From the NCBI RefSeq assembly GCF_901447495.1, contig NZ_CABDWS010000010.1, positions 1 through 53,093 on the forward strand: a stretch of 53,093 nucleotides of DNA, written 5' to 3'. The first letter of the stretch is position 1. Every line of letters starts with the position of its first letter. Below, one piece after another: positions 49,233 to 53,093 of the stretch. The translations under genes were made by a program, and so were the position numbers. The notes beneath the pieces were generated by a model that was not told the origin of the DNA, made no database searches, and saw only the letters and a program-made list of their open reading frames with translations. This stretch comes from Haloimpatiens lingqiaonensis (GTDB taxonomy: Bacteria; Bacillota; Clostridia; Clostridiales; Clostridiaceae).

Positions 49233-49865
49233 TTATAGATTATCTTTATAAAACTCACAATAAAAACTTATGGCACAATTTTCACATTGCGGTTTCCTGG
49301 CTTTACATACCTTTCTGCCATGCCATATTATATAGTGATGTGCATCACTCCACATTTCTCTAGGTATATTTTTCATAAGTTCTTTTTCCACTTGATCCAC
49401 ATTCTTACCTTTTCCAATACCAATTCTATTGGACACTCTAAACACATGAGTATCCACAGCTATAGCCGGTATGCCAAAGGCATTGCTTAAAACCACATTG
49501 GCAGTTTTCCTTCCAACTCCTGCAAGACTTATAAGTTCCTCCATGGTGTTAGGTACCTGTCCACTAAATTTCTCTATTATATCCTTTGTGGCTCCTAATA
49601 TATTTTTACTCTTATTCTTATAAAGTCCACAGGATTTTATCTTTTCTCCCAGTTCTTCTTCAGTTAATGTTATGATCCTTTCCGGAGTTCCATATTCCTT
49701 AAATAATTTAGCCGTCACCTTATTAACTCTCTCATCTGTACATTGAGCAGATAATATAGTAGAAATAAGAAGCTGATACGGAGATTTAAAATTCAATGCA
49801 CATTTTGCTCCCGCATATGTTTTACTTAATATATCTAAAACCTTAGAAATACTTTCCCTATCCAT
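49233..49865 (-). CDS. nth: Endonuclease III
   Basis: 210 aa bifunctional DNA glycosylase/AP lyase for oxidised pyrimidines. HhH-GPD fold: STILSAQCTDERVNKVT, hairpin LAGVGRKTANVVLSNAFG with catalytic Lys, VDTHVFRVSNRIG with catalytic Asp, and a [4Fe-4S] loop with Cys spacing C-X6-C-X2-C-X5-C (CKARKPQCENCAISFYC). ATG at 49865 has GAGGTG 6 bp upstream; the in-frame TTG at 49883 precedes it. It follows plsC by 33 bp. Confidence 0.97.
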   Translation of the reverse strand: MDRESISKVLDILSKTYAGAKCALNFKSPYQLLISTILSAQCTDERVNKVTAKLFKEYGTPERIITLTEEELGEKIKSCGLYKNKSKNILGATKDIIEKFSGQVPNTMEELISLAGVGRKTANVVLSNAFGIPAIAVDTHVFRVSNRIGIGKGKNVDQVEKELMKNIPREMWSDAHHYIIWHGRKVCKARKPQCENCAISFYCEFYKDNL

Positions 49866-49885
49866 TGTAAACACCTCATTCAAAT

Positions 49886-49912
49886 AGCCCTCAGCACACT
49901 AGCCCTCTATTT
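49886..49912. repeat. Short CTAG array spanning the plsC stop
   Basis: AGCACACTAGCCCTCTA (plus strand). Read on the minus strand the GAGGGCTAG unit supplies the last Glu-Gly codons and the TAG stop of plsC, so the array reaches into coding sequence. Confidence 0.7.
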
Positions 49913-50606
49913 TATATTCTCCTCTATATTCCTCTGGTATTAACTTAGCTATGCTTGTCATTATGTAATTCATAGCTCTTTCCCTATATTCTTTTTTATC
50001 CTCATCCTTATTAATTTTAGGAAGCTCTATTTGCTCCCCAATATTTACATAAACATCTGCATGCTGAAATTTTTCATTGCCCATATCCTCTTTATCTATA
50101 GGCAAAAGCTTTTCCGTACCCCATATTCCTATAGGAACTATTGGAACTTTAGCCATTTTAGCTATTAAAAATGTACCTTTTTTACCTTCTATCATTGCCC
50201 CAGTTCTACTTCTAGTACCCTCTGGAAATATAAGTACATTTTGTCCATCTTTTAAAGTCTTTACCACATTAGATATAGCATCTTTATCTGCGCTATTAGG
50301 TTTTATAGGTATGGTTTTAACTACATGTATTCCCAATCTAGTAAGTTTATTTTCACTTAACTTTATTCCTGCTACAAATGTAGGATCTTTTTCCTTTAAA
50401 ATTTTATTAAGCACTAATCCATCTGAGTTACTCAAATGATTACTAACAAACAAAACAGGCCCCTTTATCTTGCTTATATTTTCTTCACCCTGTAATTTTA
50501 TATTAGCATATTTATCTATATAGTTATTTAATATTTTTTTTGATAAGCATATCAATAATTTATCAGGCAACATATTTATAAATTTTACCATAAATCCAGA
50601 TATCAT
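49899..50606 (-). CDS. plsC: 1-acyl-sn-glycerol-3-phosphate acyltransferase
   Basis: 235 aa, second acylation step of phospholipid synthesis at the membrane. Motif I NHLSNSDG (HX4D), motif II region AGIKLSENKLTRLG, motif III FPEGTRSRTG, and motif IV VPIVPIGIWG. ATG at 50606 with AGGGTGGAAA upstream; the in-frame GTG at 50624 precedes that site. The last two codons and the stop come from a CTAG repeat unit. Upstream of nth, likely cotranscribed. Confidence 0.94.
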   Translation of the reverse strand: MISGFMVKFINMLPDKLLICLSKKILNNYIDKYANIKLQGEENISKIKGPVLFVSNHLSNSDGLVLNKILKEKDPTFVAGIKLSENKLTRLGIHVVKTIPIKPNSADKDAISNVVKTLKDGQNVLIFPEGTRSRTGAMIEGKKGTFLIAKMAKVPIVPIGIWGTEKLLPIDKEDMGNEKFQHADVYVNIGEQIELPKINKDEDKKEYRERAMNYIMTSIAKLIPEEYRGEYKIEG

Positions 50607-50714
50607 TTCATTTCCACCCTTCACTTCAATTAATCTTATGTTATTTTATTATCTCTTATACAAATATATTATAGATGGAAATTCTTTAAAAGTCTATTGT
50701 TTAGATGGCTATTG

Positions 50715-50748
50715 AAAAAGGGGCTTTATAATTATACAAAGCCCCTTT
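50715..50748 (-). terminator. Rho-independent terminator of sleB
   Basis: AAAGGGGCTTTGTA and TATAAAGCCCCTTT with a short AT loop, followed by TTTTTCAAT on the minus strand, just after the sleB stop. Confidence 0.85.
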
Positions 50749-50755
50749 AAATTTA

Positions 50756-51457
50756 TTATTTACAAAATCTATGTTTTCCAATGATTTTAATTAATGGTCT
50801 TGACCATATCCATTTGCTTGTAGCCTTAGCTGGATTAAAGTAATACATGGCTCCTCCTGAAGGATCCCATCCATTAAGTGCATCTCTTGCAGCTTTTATA
50901 GATGATTCTTCTATTTTTGCATTTATTTGACCATCAACTATAGCCGTAAATGCACCTGGCTGATATATAACTCCTGCTACACTAGATGGAAATCTAGAAT
51001 CCCTTACTCTATTTAAAACCACTGCACCTACTGCTACCTGTCCCTCATAAGGCTCTCCTCTAGCTTCTCCATTTATTAATCTAGCTAATAAATTTACATC
51101 TGAATTATTAGAAGAGTATCTAGTTGAGGTATTTGTTGTTCCAGTGCTTAATCCCAAAGCACCTAAAGTTCTACTTCCTATTACCCCATCTACTTTAAGT
51201 CCATTTTTAGCTTGAAAAGCTTTTATTGCCTGAAAAGTTTGGTAACCATAAATTCCATCTATTTCTCCTTTATAGTATCCCCACTTTTTCAAGTTATACT
51301 GAACTTTATATATTATGTCTGCTTTAGCTCCATAATAATATGTCTGAGTTTCAACAGTCTCCTTATAATCTTTTATATATATTTCTCCTACTGCATATGT
51401 AAGTGTAATGCATATAAAACAAATTATCATTCTGCTTATAACTTCTTTCTTCACCAT
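50756..51457 (-). CDS. sleB: Spore cortex-lytic enzyme SleB-like
   Basis: 233 aa. N-terminal membrane/signal segment (about 8-24), peptidoglycan-binding-1 domain (about 48-105, YKVQYNLKKWGYYKGEIDGIYGYQT and KVDGVIGSRTLGAL), Ser/Thr/Asn-rich linker, and Hydrolase_2 domain from about 120 (LLARLINGEARGEPYEGQVAVGAVVLNRV, with the catalytic Glu of GEARGE) to WDPSGGAMYYFNPAKA. It is a muramidase-type lytic enzyme for cortex degradation in germination. ATG at 51457 with AAAGGGGTG upstream; the 21 codons before it are not coding. No ypeB next to it. Confidence 0.93.
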   Translation of the reverse strand: MVKKEVISRMIICFICITLTYAVGEIYIKDYKETVETQTYYYGAKADIIYKVQYNLKKWGYYKGEIDGIYGYQTFQAIKAFQAKNGLKVDGVIGSRTLGALGLSTGTTNTSTRYSSNNSDVNLLARLINGEARGEPYEGQVAVGAVVLNRVRDSRFPSSVAGVIYQPGAFTAIVDGQINAKIEESSIKAARDALNGWDPSGGAMYYFNPAKATSKWIWSRPLIKIIGKHRFCK

Positions 51458-51543
51458 TAGGACACCCCTTTTGTCTTTTCTAATGATATTATTTTGTGTA
51501 TAAAACAAAAAAAAATACATGAATTAAGAAAATTGTGAAGTAA

Positions 51544-51623
51544 ATGCATAGGAAAAATCTGATTTTAAGTCCACAATAAATATATTTATTGTTCCCTTAA
51601 AATCAGATTTTTCAGTTCATGCA
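51544..51623. repeat. 80-bp inverted repeat
   Basis: ATGCAT and GGAAAAATCTGATTTTAAG on the left pair with CTTAAAATCAGATTTTTC and ATGCAT on the right. The inner ACAATAAATATA/TATTTATTGT also pairs. It shares its GAAAAATCTGATTTTAA arm with the palindrome at 52578-52817. Confidence 0.85.
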
Positions 51624-51924
51624 TATATGGTCACGGGGAGAAAATAGCCTACTAAAGGATGTTTCAGTGGGCTAGTGTGCTAGAGGACCAGAGGGCTAGA
51701 CTAAATATATAAATATCAGATATCAAATATCAAATAATGTGGATTTTCTTCATTTTATTTCAGAAAATCTTTAATTTATAAATAAAAAAGCGCTTATAAT
51801 CTTTTAGGCGGAGCCTTTCGAAAAGTTATATGATACTTATTAAAATAAAATAGTAATTAGAATTAGATTCATTTTGCCGTAAGGCAATTGTTTGTATAAA
51901 TCTTAGTTTGTATAAGAAAAAAGG

Positions 51925-52036
51925 TAAAAAGTAAGAAGTAAGAGTTAAGGATAAAACTCAAGGAGTTTTTTTATAATTAATTTGTAAGTAACAAGCATTA
52001 GTTGTGGTGAAAATTCATATTTGCTGAATTTCTTTA
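51925..52036. repeat. Dispersed module, second copy of 20476-20600
   Basis: Shares AAGTAAGAAGTAAGAGTTAA, GGATAAAACTCAA, GAGTTTTTTATAATTAATTT, GTAAGTAACAAG and GGTGAAAATTCA with the rpoN upstream copy. It has small indels. Confidence 0.85.
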
Positions 52037-52321
52037 AGAACTCTTGCTTAAAGGATTGATAAGTCCGCAGACCGATAGGTCACAAAAAGAGTTATACTTT
52101 CACTTAAACCATAAAACCTAAATAAATAGTTTAAAATTGCATTTTTATTTTAAGCTTTAACTAAAAGTAGATTATTCCAAGCATTTTCTATAATAAGTAT
52201 TTTATTATAAATCAGCTGGCTACGCCAAAAAAATTTTTTAAGTGCTCAACTTCTGATTTTTTACCTATTGGCTTGTTTTACTATTACATCTTACTTAATT
52301 CTTACTTCTTCCACAAATTCT

Positions 52322-52540
52322 AATTTAAGAAATTCCATAGGAATTTCAACATTAATTGATATTTGATATTTAATATCTCTATATTTTCGCTGGCTACCGC
52401 CAATAAAAGATTTTTTAAGCCCTTAAAAGAAAAGGTATAACCACTTCATTTAATGAATCAATTATACCTTTTCCCACTATAGCATTCCTTATATTCAATT
52501 AAAGATTTTCCGTAACGCAGTGGAGGAAAATCCTCCTTTA
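52322..52540. repeat. Dispersed module, second copy of 43466-43680
   Basis: Same order of hairpins: GAAATTCC/GGAATTTC, GGCTACCGCC, GAAAAGGTATAAC/GTTATACC-like, then GATTTTCC...GGAGGAAAATCCTCC. The last part is also the 38-bp motif in the composite CTAG elements. Confidence 0.85.
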
Positions 52541-52577
52541 GTAGGTTCTCTTCCCCCACAAAGTAAGTACTCTGTAA

Positions 52578-52817
52578 CTGAAAAATCTGATTTTAATGGA
52601 GTGATAAATGTGAAATTTAGGACTATTGAACTAGCCTTAGAACTTCTTTATTTGTCCATTTAAAGCACCGTTAAGAAGTTTTCATTGCTTGAGCGAGGAA
52701 CGAGTGAGTTTGAAAACTTTAGGGGCTTAAAATGGACAAATATTAGAAGTTCTTGGCGTATTGTTCAAGTCCAAAATTTCACATTTATCACGGAATTAAA
52801 ATCAGATTTTTCCTACG
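52578..52817. repeat. 240-bp imperfect palindrome (MITE-like)
   Basis: Outer arms TGAAAAATCTGATTTTAA / TTAAAATCAGATTTTTC, then GTGATAAATGTGAAATTT / AAATTTCACATTTATCAC, AGAACTTCT / AGAAGTTCT, TTTGTCCATTT / AAATGGACAAAT and GAAGTTTTCA / GAAAACTT. The apex has TTGAGCGAGGAACGAGTGAG. No ORF of merit. Confidence 0.88.
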
Positions 52818-52839
52818 GCACTTACTTCACAACATATAT

Positions 52840-53058
52840 TTATAGCGTTTCTTTAATTTTTTCTATTTCCTTACTATCTAATCCTGTAGCTTTTTCTATA
52901 ACTTCTATATCAATTCCTAATTTCAGCATATTTTTTGCCACTTCCAGCTTACCTTTTTCTATTCCTTTTTCCATGCCCCTTTCTATACCCTGCTCTATGC
53001 CCTTTTTAATACCTTTCTTTTCCACGCCATCAATTACTTTCTGTATACTATATACCAT
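52840..53058 (-). CDS. Possible nested in-frame small protein (RpnS-like)
   Basis: ATG at 53058, inside the Rpn-type frame, has a near-perfect GGGAGGTGG ribosome binding site 5 bp upstream. This would make a 72-aa protein consisting of the C-terminal repeat/helical region alone (MVYSIQKVIDGVEKKG onward). In E. coli, rpn genes encode such an intragenic C-terminal product that inhibits the full nuclease. Here only the start signal and frame are seen; the function is inference. Confidence 0.45.
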   Translation of the reverse strand: MVYSIQKVIDGVEKKGIKKGIEQGIERGMEKGIEKGKLEVAKNMLKLGIDIEVIEKATGLDSKEIEKIKETL

Positions 53059-53093
53059 AGATTCCACCTCCCATTGATTAGATGTTTCCATTA
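52840..53093 (-). CDS. Rpn-type PD-(D/E)XK nuclease / 'transposase', C-terminal part, truncated by window edge
   Basis: The visible 84 or so C-terminal residues have the Rpn-family tail: a run of G-I-E/K repeats (EKKGIKKGIEQGIERGMEKG) followed by EVAKNMLKLGIDIEVIEKATGL and SKEEI-like end. The frame stays open to the edge, and the nuclease core must lie beyond it. Rpn proteins are DNA nucleases linked to recombination and phage defence. An internal start (53058) is described separately. The family call rests on the tail only. Confidence 0.7.
   Translation of the reverse strand, partial: METSNQWEVESMVYSIQKVIDGVEKKGIKKGIEQGIERGMEKGIEKGKLEVAKNMLKLGIDIEVIEKATGLDSKEIEKIKETL

Larger units (their letters stand above)
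51458..52839. other. 1.4-kb gene-free, repeat-rich region
   Basis: No credible gene. From left: an 80-bp inverted repeat (51544-51623); a CTAG-rich stretch with GGGCTAG and GTGCTAG units (51669-51702); the AAGTAAGAAGTAAG module (51925-52036); an unexplained GTCCGCAGACCGATAGGTC string (52072-52090); the 219-bp module shared with 43466-43680 (52322-52540); and a 240-bp palindrome (52578-52817). Confidence 0.8.

Noticed and set aside
52037-52100. Possible small RNA or tRNA-like piece around GTCCGCAGACCGATAGGTC
   Set aside because: A short GACC/GGTC hairpin is possible, but no tRNA arms, no promoter and no terminator are visible.
52685-53077. 130-residue plus-strand ORF at the right edge
   Set aside because: It begins in the apex of the large palindrome and runs antisense to the Rpn-type gene; translation is low-complexity.

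Overview
The window looks like a chromosomal segment of a low-GC, spore-forming, amino-acid-fermenting Clostridium, most like the proteolytic C. botulinum / C. sporogenes group. The grounds are the very AT-rich sequence, strong GGAGG ribosome binding sites, a complete selenocysteine-dependent glycine reductase operon behind a tandem glycine riboswitch (Stickland metabolism), a SleB-type germination hydrolase, a membrane pyrophosphatase and sigma-54. The species is inferred; no marker gene fixes it. Almost everything is on the minus strand; the clear exception is a short opp operon.

Layout: 1-605 is the truncated 5' part of an ISLre2-type transposase. 1210-3420 is RNase R. 3927-7608 is a plus-strand oligopeptide transporter (lipoprotein and two permeases, no ATPase). 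7747-10032 holds hppA and secG. 10431-18694 is the lower-glycolysis cluster, transcribed cggR-gap-pgk-tpiA-gpmI-eno, with two CggR-type operator repeats 20 bp apart upstream of cggR. 18846-20222 is rpoN. 20882-25621 is a nucleoside-type BMP ABC transporter (lipoprotein, double ATPase, two permeases). 26197-34631 is the glycine reductase operon: promoter, riboswitch with terminator, grdX, trxB, trxA, grdE, grdA (UGA-Sec), grdB (UGA-Sec), grdC, grdD. 34783-36138 has degV and a tRNA 2'-O-methyltransferase. 36476-41011 is a MoxR ATPase / DUF58 / transglutaminase cluster. 41675-48558 holds a VanW/G5 protein, an AlkD-like protein, a TPM-domain protein, LemA, an orphan PAS histidine kinase and a tiny membrane protein. 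49233-51457 holds nth, plsC and sleB. The right edge carries the 3' end of an Rpn-type nuclease gene with a nested in-frame start.

The glycolytic genes convert glyceraldehyde-3-phosphate to PEP under CggR control. The grd operon uses thioredoxin reductase and an unusual CEIC thioredoxin to reduce glycine to acetyl phosphate, and glycine itself appears to switch it on by antitermination.

The intergenic space is crowded with repeats: four copies of a 135-bp structured element, a composite element framed by CTAG-rich arrays with an internal 8-bp VNTR, four 62-bp tandem units, two large (about 250 bp) imperfect palindromes, several two-copy hairpin-rich modules, and a 66-bp degenerate copy of an internal piece of grdC. 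Many start codons needed correction to GTG or TTG on ribosome binding site evidence.
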